The notes: generated from the letters alone by a model not told the origin. Positions 17,430 to 26,571 are shown, counted from the stretch's first letter. The stretch is 64,000 nt of DNA from Methyloligella sp. (GCA_021604645.1 BQJJ01000013.1:44602-108601), one strand, 5' to 3'. A program made the numbers and translations.

Positions 17430-19721
17430 ATGTCATCAAATGCTAAAGCCCCATCTCTCTCTGAGCGCGCAAAAGGTAACATTGCAGCGCCAACACCACC
17501 TTATTTAAACGGGCTCAATGAGGAACAAGCTGATGCCGTTCTCACAACAGACGGCCCCGTTTTGGTACTTGCAGGCGCCGGTACAGGCAAAACACGCGTT
17601 CTCACCACCCGCATAGGACATATCCTGGCCACCGGCAAAGCCCGGCCTAATGAAATTCTCGCCGTGACCTTCACCAACAAAGCCACCAGAGAAATGAAAA
17701 ACCGCATCGGCGCGATGATCGGCGGCATGGTTGAAGGCATGCCATGGCTTGGCACTTTCCACTCCATCGGTGTGAAAATCCTGCGCAGACACGCCGAAAT
17801 GGTAGACCTCAAATCAAACTTCACAATTCTGGATGGCGATGACAGCCTGCGCTTAATGAAGCAACTCATCAAAGCCGAGAACATAGACGAAAAACGCTGG
17901 CCCCCTCGCCGCCTCGCCACCATCATCGACGGCTGGAAAAACCGCGGGCTCACACCAGAAAAAGTCCCCTCAAATGAGCGCGGCATTTTCGCCGATGGCC
18001 GCGGCCTCAGTCTTTATGCCGCCTATCAAAAACGTTTGAAAGAACTCAATGCCGTTGACTTTGGTGACCTCTTGTTGGAGATGAACAAACTCCTTGCAGA
18101 CAACCCAGACATCTTAAAAGAATATCACCGCCGCTTTAAATATATTTTGGTCGACGAATATCAAGATACCAACGTTGCCCAATATATGTGGCTCCGCCTC
18201 ATCGCCCAAGGCACTGGCAACATCTGCTGCGTTGGCGATGATGATCAAGCCATTTACGGCTGGCGCGGCGCAGAAGTCGATAACATCCTCCGCTTTGAGA
18301 AAGATTTCCCTGGCGCAAAAACCATCCGCCTGGAGCGCAATTATAGATCAACCGGCCACATCTTAGCGGCCGCCTCCGGCCTCATTTCTCATAACGAAGA
18401 CCGCTTAGGCAAAACATTGCACACAGAAGATGGGTTAGGCGATCAAGTCACACTCAAAGGCGTGTGGGATGACGCAGAAGAAGCCCGCTCTATAGGTGAT
18501 GAAATCGAAGCCCTGCAAACCAAACAGCATCCCTTAAACGAGATCGCCATTCTAGTCCGCGCCTCTTTTCAAATGCGCGCCTTTGAAGATCGCTTCGTCA
18601 CCTTAGGCCTGCCATACCGCGTCATCGGTGGCCCGCGCTTTTATGAGCGCTTAGAGATTAAAGACGCTTGCGCTTATTTCGATGTCGTCCTCAACCCAGC
18701 CAATGACCTGAAGTTCGAGCGCATCATCAACACACCAAAACGCGGTTTAGCTAACGCAACGCTTGAGGTCCTCCATCACCATGCAAGATCCAGAGGCATT
18801 TCGCTATTTGAATCTGCAATGGAGATCGTCGATACAGAAGAACTGCGCCCCAAACCACGCGGGTCATTGCGCGCCCTGATTGAGCGCTTTGGACATTGGC
18901 GCTCACTCGTAGAGAACACACCACACACAGAACTCGCCGAACAAATCTTAGATGACAGCGGCTATACGCAGATGTGGCAAAAAGACAAAAGCCCACAAGC
19001 CCAAACAAGATTAGAGAACTTAAAAGAACTCATCCGCTATATGGGCGAATTTGAAAATCTCGCCGGTTTTATGGAGCACGTCTCACTCGTCATGGATGCC
19101 GATGCAAACAATGATGGTGACCGAGTGAACCTGATGACCCTGCACGCCGCAAAAGGCCTGGAGTTTGACACCGTATTCCTCCCCGGTTGGGAAGAAGGCT
19201 TGTTCCCGCACCAACGTTCATTAGATGAAGAAGGCAAGTCAGGCCTCGAGGAAGAACGCCGCCTTGGTTATGTCGGCATAACACGCGCCAAGAAAAAATC
19301 CCATATCAGCTTCACCCAAAACCGCCGCATCCACGGCTCTTGGGTCACCCAGCCACCATCGCGCTTCATAGATGAGCTGCCTGAGAAAAACATTGAAGTC
19401 ATTGAACAAATGGGCAATTTCGGCGGCTATGCAACCTCTCGCTTTGAGAACATGCCCCAAAACTATGAGCGCACCCCAAAAGGTAACGCAAATGCTGGTA
19501 AAAATTATAATAGAAAATCAGCAAGCAATTTCACCAAAACTATCGACGCAAAAGTCATCGCCAAGAAAACAGTAACAACAGATTATGAAGTCGGTGAGCG
19601 CATCTTCCACCAAAAGTTCGGCTACGGCGCCATCACAAACATCAACGGCGACACACTGGACATAGACTTCGAAAAAGCTAGCCCCAAAAAAGTGAAGGCC
19701 AGCTTTGTCGAACGTCATTGA
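17430..19721 (+). CDS. uvrD: UvrD/PcrA-type DNA helicase
   Basis: A 763-residue superfamily 1A 3'-5' helicase. Walker A GAGTGKT lies near residue 50, preceded by the Q-motif LNEEQADAV. Other motifs are TFTNKATREMKNR (Ia), VDEYQDTN (II), GDDDQAIYGWRGA (III), LERNYRST (IV), MTLHAAKGLEFDTVF (V) and EERRLGYVGITRAK (VI). The C-terminal part VGERIFHQKFGYGAI...DFEKASPKKV is the small tail domain known in PcrA. It acts in nucleotide-excision and mismatch repair and removes RecA filaments or stalled polymerase. It stands alone. Confidence 0.96.
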   Translation: MSSNAKAPSLSERAKGNIAAPTPPYLNGLNEEQADAVLTTDGPVLVLAGAGTGKTRVLTTRIGHILATGKARPNEILAVTFTNKATREMKNRIGAMIGGMVEGMPWLGTFHSIGVKILRRHAEMVDLKSNFTILDGDDSLRLMKQLIKAENIDEKRWPPRRLATIIDGWKNRGLTPEKVPSNERGIFADGRGLSLYAAYQKRLKELNAVDFGDLLLEMNKLLADNPDILKEYHRRFKYILVDEYQDTNVAQYMWLRLIAQGTGNICCVGDDDQAIYGWRGAEVDNILRFEKDFPGAKTIRLERNYRSTGHILAAASGLISHNEDRLGKTLHTEDGLGDQVTLKGVWDDAEEARSIGDEIEALQTKQHPLNEIAILVRASFQMRAFEDRFVTLGLPYRVIGGPRFYERLEIKDACAYFDVVLNPANDLKFERIINTPKRGLANATLEVLHHHARSRGISLFESAMEIVDTEELRPKPRGSLRALIERFGHWRSLVENTPHTELAEQILDDSGYTQMWQKDKSPQAQTRLENLKELIRYMGEFENLAGFMEHVSLVMDADANNDGDRVNLMTLHAAKGLEFDTVFLPGWEEGLFPHQRSLDEEGKSGLEEERRLGYVGITRAKKKSHISFTQNRRIHGSWVTQPPSRFIDELPEKNIEVIEQMGNFGGYATSRFENMPQNYERTPKGNANAGKNYNRKSASNFTKTIDAKVIAKKTVTTDYEVGERIFHQKFGYGAITNINGDTLDIDFEKASPKKVKASFVERH

Positions 19722-19754
19722 TATAAAGAAGTGATATTAATTATGGCAGAGGCT

Positions 19755-20216
19755 TTAAAATAGCTGACCAATTTTTTTAATTTCAGCAATACCTTTATCA
19801 GCCTGAGCTTTGCTCACTAATCTACCTTCAAATTGCCCAAATCCTGACGGTTTCATATAAATATACAGAGTATGTCCGGGCTTAAACGCCATATCAGATA
19901 AATGACCACCGCCATGCCCTGATAAGAAACCGCTTGAAAAACGAGATGACCAGTATCCGGATGGAACGTTAAAAGTCTTGTAGCTACAGGTCTGCATCGT
20001 ACCTATTTTTTTACCATTAACAACATATGTCATCGTTACGCGATTCATAGTCGTCTTAATAAGGTGATCCATAGGAACACAAAACCCATAAACAACAACT
20101 GTGGTTCTACCACCTTGTAATTTAGCAATCACCTCCGCTGATGGCTGTTTTGTTGTCAAACAACCAGCAAGACCAAAAACAGTAACAAGAAGTACAAATA
20201 TAATACGATACAACAT
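19755..20216 (-). CDS. Small lipoprotein, possibly DUF2846-like
   Basis: A 153-residue precursor with a lipoprotein signal sequence (MLYRIIFVLLVTVFGLAGC) and lipobox LAGC at about residues 16-19. The mature part is beta-rich, with TVVVYGFCVP, VNGKKIGTMQTCSYKTFNVPSGYW and HTLYIYMKPSG. This spacing recalls DUF2846-like lipoproteins, but the match is by eye only. The ATG at 20214-20216 is preceded by GGGGGA. The open frame extends further upstream, but the extension has no signal and no ribosome site. It is convergent with uvrD. Confidence 0.65.
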   Translation of the reverse strand: MLYRIIFVLLVTVFGLAGCLTTKQPSAEVIAKLQGGRTTVVVYGFCVPMDHLIKTTMNRVTMTYVVNGKKIGTMQTCSYKTFNVPSGYWSSRFSSGFLSGHGGGHLSDMAFKPGHTLYIYMKPSGFGQFEGRLVSKAQADKGIAEIKKIGQLF

Positions 20217-20376
20217 ACAATTCCCCCAATAAAACATACAGAAAACTTGCCAACCAATACTGCAATAGTCAAGCAATTCATAAATATAGGTGTTAACATG
20301 ATTTCATCGTTGCTGAAGAACAACATTGAGAGCGGTTTCAATCTACATAATGAAAACATAAAACCAAAGAACCACT

Positions 20377-20982
20377 CTAAATACCAAAATGCATTATGTA
20401 GTACTCGTTTGGAGCTTCCTTTACCTGCTGTGCATATTTCTCGATAGTACGAAATGTTTCTATCAGTGTTGTTTTAGGAGCGGAAATTATGACCTGTTTT
20501 TCTGTTTTCTCAACATCTTCACCATGTTCATCTACCTCACATTTATACCAAGGTGTCCGCAACTCCAGCGGGTCTGGACCAGCTTCCAGTAGCATGGCCC
20601 ACGCACCAAAAATAGTGCCAAGTGTTTCAGCTCCCTTAGCGTCAATAATCGTCCCCCCCCACCAATGAAGACCTTCAGACGGTTTAGGCGGTAAGGCGCG
20701 ATAAGGCGGTGTTAAACTATTTACCCATGGTAGATAGTCATTCAACATAGGCAATATATCGTCACTGATTTTCACGTATTGTTCAAATTGGATTGGGCCA
20801 CTACGATTAATTTGAGCAAAAAATTCAGAGGTAAGATTATTCGACTTTCCAATCTCCGACTTTTGAAGGGACCATTCATCATATCGTAAAAGAAGAAAGT
20901 AGTGATAAGGTCCACAAGCCTTTTCGACTATACCCTCATCATTAAGTCCGCGGGTTTGCGAAACTATTTTATCATTAGTCAT
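20377..20982 (-). CDS. Unrecognised 201-residue cytoplasmic protein
   Basis: I do not recognise this family. There is no signal or membrane segment. It is acidic to neutral, aromatic-rich, and has a central LHWWGGTIIDAKGAETLG followed by a helical FGAWAMLLEAGPDPLEL, then a variable charged loop and a last helix. The overall look recalls small immunity-type or phage-encoded proteins, but no toxin partner is beside it. The ribosome site is weak. AT-rich composition and its place in a pocket of orphan genes next to repeat elements suggest an acquired gene. Confidence 0.55.
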   Translation of the reverse strand: MTNDKIVSQTRGLNDEGIVEKACGPYHYFLLLRYDEWSLQKSEIGKSNNLTSEFFAQINRSGPIQFEQYVKISDDILPMLNDYLPWVNSLTPPYRALPPKPSEGLHWWGGTIIDAKGAETLGTIFGAWAMLLEAGPDPLELRTPWYKCEVDEHGEDVEKTEKQVIISAPKTTLIETFRTIEKYAQQVKEAPNEYYIMHFGI

Positions 20983-21120
20983 TTATAAAAACGTCGTCTT
21001 TAAACGAGCGTACAGTCTATATGGAACAAATAGAACTTGTTCACAATAATTTATTTATAGCTACAAACAAGACAGCCTTATACTAAGAAGTCAAATAAAA
21101 TTAATTCCCACTGAGACCTT

Positions 21121-21246
21121 CCTCACGAAGAAGGAGCTCAGAGCACTTCGGGCTGAGGGACATGGCGCAGCGCTTCGCGAAGCCCGGCGCGTTGCGCCGC
21201 ACCTCGGAGGCCCATGAGCTTCAGCTCATGGAATAGCCGTGAGAAA
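21121..21246 (+). repeat. Structured multi-hairpin element, copy A
   Basis: The outer helix is CTCACG (21122-21127) with CGTGAG (21238-21243). The 5' hairpin CTCAG/CTGAG carries a CUUCGG-type cap. A GC-rich core includes GGCGC-GTT-GCGCC. The last hairpin CCATGAGC/GCTCATGG (21212-21231, loop TTCA) is perfect. Sequence outside the variable arms matches copies B and E closely. It lies in the gap 20983-21547 ahead of the DUF3754 gene. A cUUCGg loop suggests the plus strand is the folded one. Confidence 0.8.
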
Positions 21247-21445
21247 AAAACTAACAAAAATGCCACTATCTTCCCTTTATTCCTCAAATTAACCCTATCC
21301 CCTCTTAGATTATTTGCACTGGTTCCTCCAAAAAGTTATAAACAGGACTTAATTTTCAGTCGGATTATGTAATGTTTGTTGTGCGTTTTTCGCTATATTT
21401 TCAACAAATTCAGCAATATAGTTAGATTATAACTTCAATAATACA

Positions 21446-21512
21446 GCGTGGGCGCTTAGGGCCGGTTTCTGGTGGGAAACCTGAAGGCCCGTTAAAAAAG
21501 GCAACTGAAGCG
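21446..21512 (+). repeat. Bulged palindrome, GGTTTC variant
   Basis: The inner unit 21459-21490 has GGGCC...GGCCC ends, arms GGTTTC and GAAACC, loop TGGTGG, and a TGAA bulge. A degraded outer GCG...GCGC pair surrounds it. It lies 35-100 bp before the DUF3754 gene start. Confidence 0.8.
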
Positions 21513-21547
21513 CAGCTAAAAGAGCTAGAATTAAGCGGAGTAGAGTA

Positions 21548-23008
21548 ATGAGTAATGGGGACGTAGCTTTAGGGACAGAGCACCCGTCGGCACATCAAGA
21601 GCAGAAGGTAAAAGGTTTTAAACGCTTTTATAACCTCTTTCGCCCGTCTAGTGCAGATGCCCGCAATAAAGAACGCACAGAGCGTAAAGCCCCTAAAAAA
21701 ATCGTCAAAGAAGGCCTCACTGCCATTGATGGCCCTGAAAAAGAGCGTTTCATCCCCGTCTCTCGGCAAGCAATATTAGAATATCTAAAAAGACCAGAAG
21801 TCTGGGCCGAAGGTGAGCATAATGACGCCATAACATTCATGGACCATCTGGACGCGTGGCGCCACCAATCTTATCGCTCACGCCTTTCCGCTTTAAAAAG
21901 TTCATACCTAACTTTCAGCCCGGATAGAGACACTGTCAGATCTCTTGAGTTCACACCAATCCAGCTTCTAAAAATGCGCCATAACCTAATGGAGCATTTA
22001 GGCGATTTACTTGAGTCTGCCAATTATGAAAAAGTAACCCAAAAAGATCTGGACCTTCTTCTCACATCAGACAGCCCCTATGGCTTGCGTCTCCATGTTG
22101 ACCTGGATGCCTTTGATGATGTGGTGATTTACTTCAGAGGTGCAGGCACCAAAATTGTCGAATATCGCGACTGGAAATGGGCCTACCTTAAAAAGAAAGG
22201 CGTCGAGACACCAATTTTCCAACGCCTCTTCATTGCTTTAAAATTAAAGCCTGAAGAAGAGATGATCAATCACCTCATGCTGAGGGAAGAACTCACGCAC
22301 AAAAAAGCAGCCAAACTGGTAAAGAAAAATCGCAAGATGATGCCGGATGGTGTTACCAGCGATAATATCTATTTAAAGCTATTTAAAAACATCCCTCAAG
22401 ATGACCTGGAGATGATGTTCCCAAATACTAAAGTCGAATTCAAACTACTCGATAAATTAAAAATCGGTCTCACAGCAGGCGGCGGCACCATCGCTGGCTT
22501 AGCAACAGCCATTCCAAAATTAATCCTCGGATTAACAGCTGCGGCTTTAAACCCTATTCTCCTGCTAACCTCTCTTGCCGGCATCATTGGCCTCCTTGTG
22601 CGCCAAGTCACCAAAATCTTCCACCAGCGCAATGAATATATGATGACGCTTGCGCAAAACTTATATTTCCATAACCTTGCCAACAACCGCGGTGTGCTCA
22701 CTTTGCTGGTTGATCGAGCAGAAGAAGAAGACATCAAAGAAGAGCTGCTGCTTTATAATTATCTGGTGAGAAATAAAGACCAGGGCACAAACCTGAGCAC
22801 AGCAAAAGCTGACATTGAGACGTTCTTACAAAGAGAATTCGGCGTTGATATCAGCTTTGACCTTGAAGATGGCTTCTCACGTTTAGTTCGAGATGGATTG
22901 GTTGAAAAGAAAGCCGATGGCAGCTATAAGGTGTTACCACCAGAGCGCGCTGTAACTCAACTAAAGAGATTATGGCGCGGCGTTCTTAACAGTGAAACAC
23001 AAAGCTAA
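21548..23008 (+). CDS. DUF3754/TMEM143-like membrane protein
   Basis: A 486-residue protein resembling the DUF3754 family, which includes mitochondrial TMEM143. A soluble N-terminal half contains YLTFSPD and DAFDDVVIYFRG, then LKLFKNIPQDDLEMMFPNTKVEFKLLDK. Two membrane segments lie at about residues 315-365 (GLTAGGGTIAGLATAIPKLI and LNPILLLTSLAGIIGLL). The C-terminal NRGVLTLLVDRAEEEDIKEELLLYNYL is the most conserved stretch. No function is established. The ATG at 21548 follows a GCGGAG site. Confidence 0.75.
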   Translation: MSNGDVALGTEHPSAHQEQKVKGFKRFYNLFRPSSADARNKERTERKAPKKIVKEGLTAIDGPEKERFIPVSRQAILEYLKRPEVWAEGEHNDAITFMDHLDAWRHQSYRSRLSALKSSYLTFSPDRDTVRSLEFTPIQLLKMRHNLMEHLGDLLESANYEKVTQKDLDLLLTSDSPYGLRLHVDLDAFDDVVIYFRGAGTKIVEYRDWKWAYLKKKGVETPIFQRLFIALKLKPEEEMINHLMLREELTHKKAAKLVKKNRKMMPDGVTSDNIYLKLFKNIPQDDLEMMFPNTKVEFKLLDKLKIGLTAGGGTIAGLATAIPKLILGLTAAALNPILLLTSLAGIIGLLVRQVTKIFHQRNEYMMTLAQNLYFHNLANNRGVLTLLVDRAEEEDIKEELLLYNYLVRNKDQGTNLSTAKADIETFLQREFGVDISFDLEDGFSRLVRDGLVEKKADGSYKVLPPERAVTQLKRLWRGVLNSETQS

Positions 23009-23090
23009 TCTCGTAAAATTCATCTATATGAAACTTTTCAAATAAAGAGTTCTTCCAGAAATTTTGGCCGAGATGAATTAAAGAGCCCAA

Positions 23091-23990
23091 ATGACAGAGA
23101 CACAACTTTATCAACTCACCATCCGCGCTGATAAAACAATTAATGCTGAAATAGCAGATCTATTAGAAAACCTTGTTCCAGAACCACTATCCGTCAGTCA
23201 TTTTAGAGACCCAAATAAAAATTGGATCACAACAGCCCATTATGAAATTAAGCCAAATAATGACGCTATTACAAAACAAATCTCAAACAGCCTAAATACC
23301 TCACCAGAGAGTTATGAGCTAGAAATCTCAAAGGTAGAAAATATTGATTGGGTCTCTCATGTTCAAAAAGGCTTGAAACCCGTCAGAGCAGGCCGTTTTT
23401 TCATCCATGGCAGTCATGACAGTGACAAAGCGGAAAATGAACCCTATTCTATCCTTATCGATGCCGCACAGGCCTTTGGCACTGCCCATCACGGCACAAC
23501 AGAAGGCTGCCTCAAAGCGATTAGCGAATTAAGTGAAACTCACAAACCTAAAAACATTCTCGACCTTGGTGCAGGTTCAGGCATACTAGCCATCGCCGCT
23601 TCAATGGTCTTCAAGGGGGCAACAATCATTGCAAGTGACATCGACCCCGTGTCTGTACAAGTCGCCAAAACAAACGATGATCTAAACCGTCCGGAAAATT
23701 CGAATAACGCAAAAATCACCCACATTTGTGGCGACGCTCTCAATGATAAAACCATCGAGGAAACAGCCCCCTTTGAACTTCTCATTGCAAACATCTTAGC
23801 CAAACCTCTCATTTCAATGGCACCAGATATAACAAACGCTGTTGCACCAGATGGAACACTACTCTTATCAGGCATCCTGGATGTCCAGTCAGATGATGTA
23901 ATTGAGGCTTACGTTGCTGAAGGGCTGACACATTTAAAAACAGATTTAATCGGGGAATGGACAACAAGCCTGTTCCACAAAAATGGATAA
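23091..23990 (+). CDS. prmA: Ribosomal protein L11 methyltransferase
   Basis: A 299-residue PrmA that uses S-adenosylmethionine to methylate lysines and the N-terminus of ribosomal protein L11. An N-terminal substrate-recognition domain (residues 1-110) precedes a Rossmann methyltransferase domain with ILDLGAGSGILAIAA (motif I), IIASDIDPVSVQVAK (motif II) and the family-specific LIANILAKPLISMAP. Length is normal. In related genomes prmA often stands beside a peptidase P gene, as here. Confidence 0.95.
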   Translation: MTETQLYQLTIRADKTINAEIADLLENLVPEPLSVSHFRDPNKNWITTAHYEIKPNNDAITKQISNSLNTSPESYELEISKVENIDWVSHVQKGLKPVRAGRFFIHGSHDSDKAENEPYSILIDAAQAFGTAHHGTTEGCLKAISELSETHKPKNILDLGAGSGILAIAASMVFKGATIIASDIDPVSVQVAKTNDDLNRPENSNNAKITHICGDALNDKTIEETAPFELLIANILAKPLISMAPDITNAVAPDGTLLLSGILDVQSDDVIEAYVAEGLTHLKTDLIGEWTTSLFHKNG

Positions 23991-24072
23991 TGTGTTTTAT
24001 CTTGTAACTGTGTCTTTTTATTAAAAAATCAACTAACAGTAAGTAACTTAAAAAAACGGCAAAAAGTCTAAC

Positions 24073-24230
24073 CTTACGAAGAAGGAGCTCAACCCTTTTC
24101 GGGTTGAGGGACATGGCGAAGCGCCAGCGCAGCCCGGCGCGTTGCGCCGCCCCTCGGAGGGCCTGCTGAGTAAGCAGCGCGGTTGCTTGTGGGCAATCGA
24201 AGCGCCACTAAAAAGTAATAGCCGCGAGAG
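24073..24230 (+). repeat. Structured multi-hairpin element, copy B (carries an inserted palindrome)
   Basis: The 5' hairpin CTCAACCC/GGGTTGAG (24088-24108) is a perfect 8 bp. The core with GGCGC-GTT-GCGCC and CCTCGGAGG matches copy A. The last hairpin CTGCT/AGCAG ends at 24177. The closing strand CGCGAG is at 24223-24228. A short bulged palindrome (24177-24205) sits between the last hairpin and the closing strand, a place occupied by only a few bases in copy A. The element fills the gap between prmA and the aminopeptidase gene, ending about 18 bp before its start. Confidence 0.82.
24177..24205 (+). repeat. Bulged palindrome inserted in copy B
   Basis: GCGC-GGTTGC, loop TTGTGG, GCAATC-GAA-GCGC. 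It is a complete single unit whose GCGC ends pair. It interrupts structured element B, so it arrived after that element. Confidence 0.82.
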
Positions 24231-24248
24231 AAATAAAGAGAGAAATAG

Positions 24249-26084
24249 ATGTTCCAATCATATGAAAATCGCGGCGGACCAAAACATTGTGCAGAACGCA
24301 TCAAAGCTTTAAGAGATGTTCTGAAAAAACAAAAAATTGACGGCTTCATCCTTCCTCGTAGTGACAAACACTTGAACGAATATGTTGCACCACATGATGA
24401 ACGCCTTTTGTGGCTCACTGGCTTTTCAGGCTCTGCCGGTCAAGCCATTATTATGCAAAACAAAGCCGCTATTTTCATAGATGGTAGATATACCCTTCAA
24501 GTCCAAAGTGAAGTTGACCTAAACCTAATCACACCAGTTTCAATAACAGATCAACTCCCTTCTCAATGGCTTGGTGAAAAACTCAAACGCGGACAAACAA
24601 TCGCCATTGACCCAACACTACATAGCGTCAAATCTTATGAAACATTTCTCGAAGTGGCAGAACAAGCTGGTGCCAAACTTATTTCTGTAAACAAAAACCC
24701 CGTTGATGAAATCTGGCAAGATCAACCAAATATCCCTGAAAACCCAGTTATCTCGCATCCAAAAAAATATGCTGGCCAGGATCCATCTGAAAAAATAGAG
24801 CTTATTCAAGAAAAGCTAAAAGAAAAACAGTGCGAAGCTTTTGTCATCACAGCGCCTGAATCAATTTGCTGGCTATTTAATATTCGCGGTAGCGACATAA
24901 GTCATACACCGATCATGCTGGCAAATGCGATCATCCATACCAGAGCAAAACCAGAACTTTTCTTAAAAGCAGATCGCCTCAACACAAGGTCATCTGAGCT
25001 AATCTGCGCAAACGCGAAACTACTCCCACCAGAACAATTTGAAGATCGCTTAAAAGTTTTAGGCTCTAAGTTTAAAAAAGTACTGATAGACCCAACAAGA
25101 ACAAACAGTGCCATTTATCAAACCCTTCGTTCAGCAAGAGCTGAAATCATCAGGGGCGAGGATCCTTGCTCTTTGCCAAAGGCCAAGAAAAACAAAGCTG
25201 AAATTGAAGGTAGTCGCCAGGCCCATATTCGAGATGGTATCGCCGTCACAAAATTCCTTCATTGGGTTTCAGAAAATTCAACAAATAAAGAACTCGACGA
25301 AATCAGCAGCGCCAAAGCCTTAGAGAATTTCCGCATCGAAACACGCGCACTAAAAGATATCAGCTTCGAGACCATCTCAGGCGCAGGCCCAAATGGCGCC
25401 ATCGTTCATTATAGAGTGAGTGAACGAAGCAATCGCCGGCTAAATATGGGTGATTTATATCTGGTAGATTCAGGGGCTCAATATCAAGACGGCACCACAG
25501 ACATCACCCGCACCATTGCTATAGATGCCCCAACAACCAAACCAACCGGACCAATGCGCCGACACTACACACTCGTACTGAAAGCTCACATTAATTTAGC
25601 AACCGCCTATTTTCCGAAAGGAACAAGAGGCTGCGACCTCGACCCTTTAGTAAGAGCCCCTCTTTGGCAAGCAGGCCTGGATTTTGCTCACGGCACTGGT
25701 CACGGCGTTGGGAGTTTCTTATCAGTTCATGAAGGGCCCCAAGGCATCTCAAGAAGAGCCACAGTCCCACTAGAGCCAGGAATGATCCTCTCAAACGAAC
25801 CAGGATATTATCGCGAAGGCGCGTACGGCATCAGATTAGAAAATCTTATCCTAGTCAAAGAACCAGAAGACATCACGGGCGGCGAACAGCCAATGATGCA
25901 GTTTGAAACCTTAACCCTGGCACCTTTTGATCGTCATTTAATTGACTGTAAATTGCTCAGCAAACATGAACTCAAATGGCTGAACAACTACCACAAAGCC
26001 GTATACAAAACTCTATCACCAGAACTAAAAGGGCCTGTGAAAGCGTGGTTAAAAACAGCAACAAGCACAATAAAGCCAGAATAA
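24249..26084 (+). CDS. pepP: Xaa-Pro aminopeptidase (M24 family)
   Basis: A 611-residue three-domain aminopeptidase P of the long type. Two creatinase-like N-terminal domains span residues 1-310. The C-terminal pita-bread M24 domain binds two metals, with ligands visible in VDSGAQYQDGTTDITRT (two Asp), HGTGHGVG (His), SNEPGYY (Glu) and GIRLENL (Glu). It removes N-terminal residues that precede proline, in the cytoplasm. The last six codons and stop lie in a 24-bp sequence that is repeated exactly at 26506-26529. The symbol is by function; the long form is distinct from the E. coli PepP. Confidence 0.9.
   Translation: MFQSYENRGGPKHCAERIKALRDVLKKQKIDGFILPRSDKHLNEYVAPHDERLLWLTGFSGSAGQAIIMQNKAAIFIDGRYTLQVQSEVDLNLITPVSITDQLPSQWLGEKLKRGQTIAIDPTLHSVKSYETFLEVAEQAGAKLISVNKNPVDEIWQDQPNIPENPVISHPKKYAGQDPSEKIELIQEKLKEKQCEAFVITAPESICWLFNIRGSDISHTPIMLANAIIHTRAKPELFLKADRLNTRSSELICANAKLLPPEQFEDRLKVLGSKFKKVLIDPTRTNSAIYQTLRSARAEIIRGEDPCSLPKAKKNKAEIEGSRQAHIRDGIAVTKFLHWVSENSTNKELDEISSAKALENFRIETRALKDISFETISGAGPNGAIVHYRVSERSNRRLNMGDLYLVDSGAQYQDGTTDITRTIAIDAPTTKPTGPMRRHYTLVLKAHINLATAYFPKGTRGCDLDPLVRAPLWQAGLDFAHGTGHGVGSFLSVHEGPQGISRRATVPLEPGMILSNEPGYYREGAYGIRLENLILVKEPEDITGGEQPMMQFETLTLAPFDRHLIDCKLLSKHELKWLNNYHKAVYKTLSPELKGPVKAWLKTATSTIKPE
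26061..26084 (+). repeat. 24-bp direct repeat, left copy
   Basis: It starts ACAAGCACAA and ends GCCAGAATAA, and contains the final codons and stop of the aminopeptidase gene. An identical 24-bp copy lies at 26506-26529. The 445-bp unit between the repeats contains one small gene. Confidence 0.95.
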
Positions 26085-26106
26085 AGAAGCATAGGTTATT
26101 TGAGAT

Positions 26107-26499
26107 ATGGTATTTAATTTAATGGCAAATTGTTTTTCAAACTTAAAGCGTAGAAGAGCAATAAAGAAGTACGCTAAGAAACTGGGACCGACATTAAAGA
26201 AAAATTACGGAAGATCTAATTATTACAGTCCTGGGCAAATCAAAACAGCTGCTTCAAATGCTAATTTATCGATCAGTCATATTTGCGTTGGTTATGCTAT
26301 GTATATGGAAAAAGATGCTTTTGATAAACTTCACCAAGAGATGGGGGAACAATGCAGCTATGAGGGTATCCGAACTGAAATAGGAAATCTGTGCTTTTCT
26401 GGAGATAACTCTTTTACAACATCAGAAACCATGACATATGGAGCGGATAGTTCTGATTTTACTGACGGTGTCGGGTTTACAGGAGACGGTGGAGATTAA
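26107..26499 (+). CDS. Small protein, possibly DUF6559-like, in a repeat-flanked cassette
   Basis: A 130-residue protein with a basic N-terminus (FSNLKRRRAIKKYAKKLGPTLKKNYG), a YYSPGQIKTAAS stretch, and ICVGYAMYMEKDAFDKLH. It ends in a Ser/Thr/Gly-rich tail with GVGFTGDGGD. The pattern recalls a conserved small family (DUF6559) seen in many proteobacteria as isolated genes; this match is by memory and not certain. There is no signal sequence. No strong ribosome site is visible before either Met1 or Met6. Exact 24-bp repeats flank it, so it appears inserted between the aminopeptidase and monooxygenase genes. Confidence 0.6.
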   Translation: MVFNLMANCFSNLKRRRAIKKYAKKLGPTLKKNYGRSNYYSPGQIKTAASNANLSISHICVGYAMYMEKDAFDKLHQEMGEQCSYEGIRTEIGNLCFSGDNSFTTSETMTYGADSSDFTDGVGFTGDGGD

Positions 26500-26505
26500 T
26501 CCACC

Positions 26506-26529
26506 ACAAGCACAATAAAGCCAGAATAA
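26506..26529 (+). repeat. 24-bp direct repeat, right copy
   Basis: An exact copy of 26061-26084. Here it is non-coding. It begins just after the stop of the small gene and ends 42 bp before the FAD monooxygenase start. Confidence 0.95.
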
Positions 26530-26571
26530 TACAGTAGACAAAATAGTTTCCTTTAATCAAAGGAATTTTAA

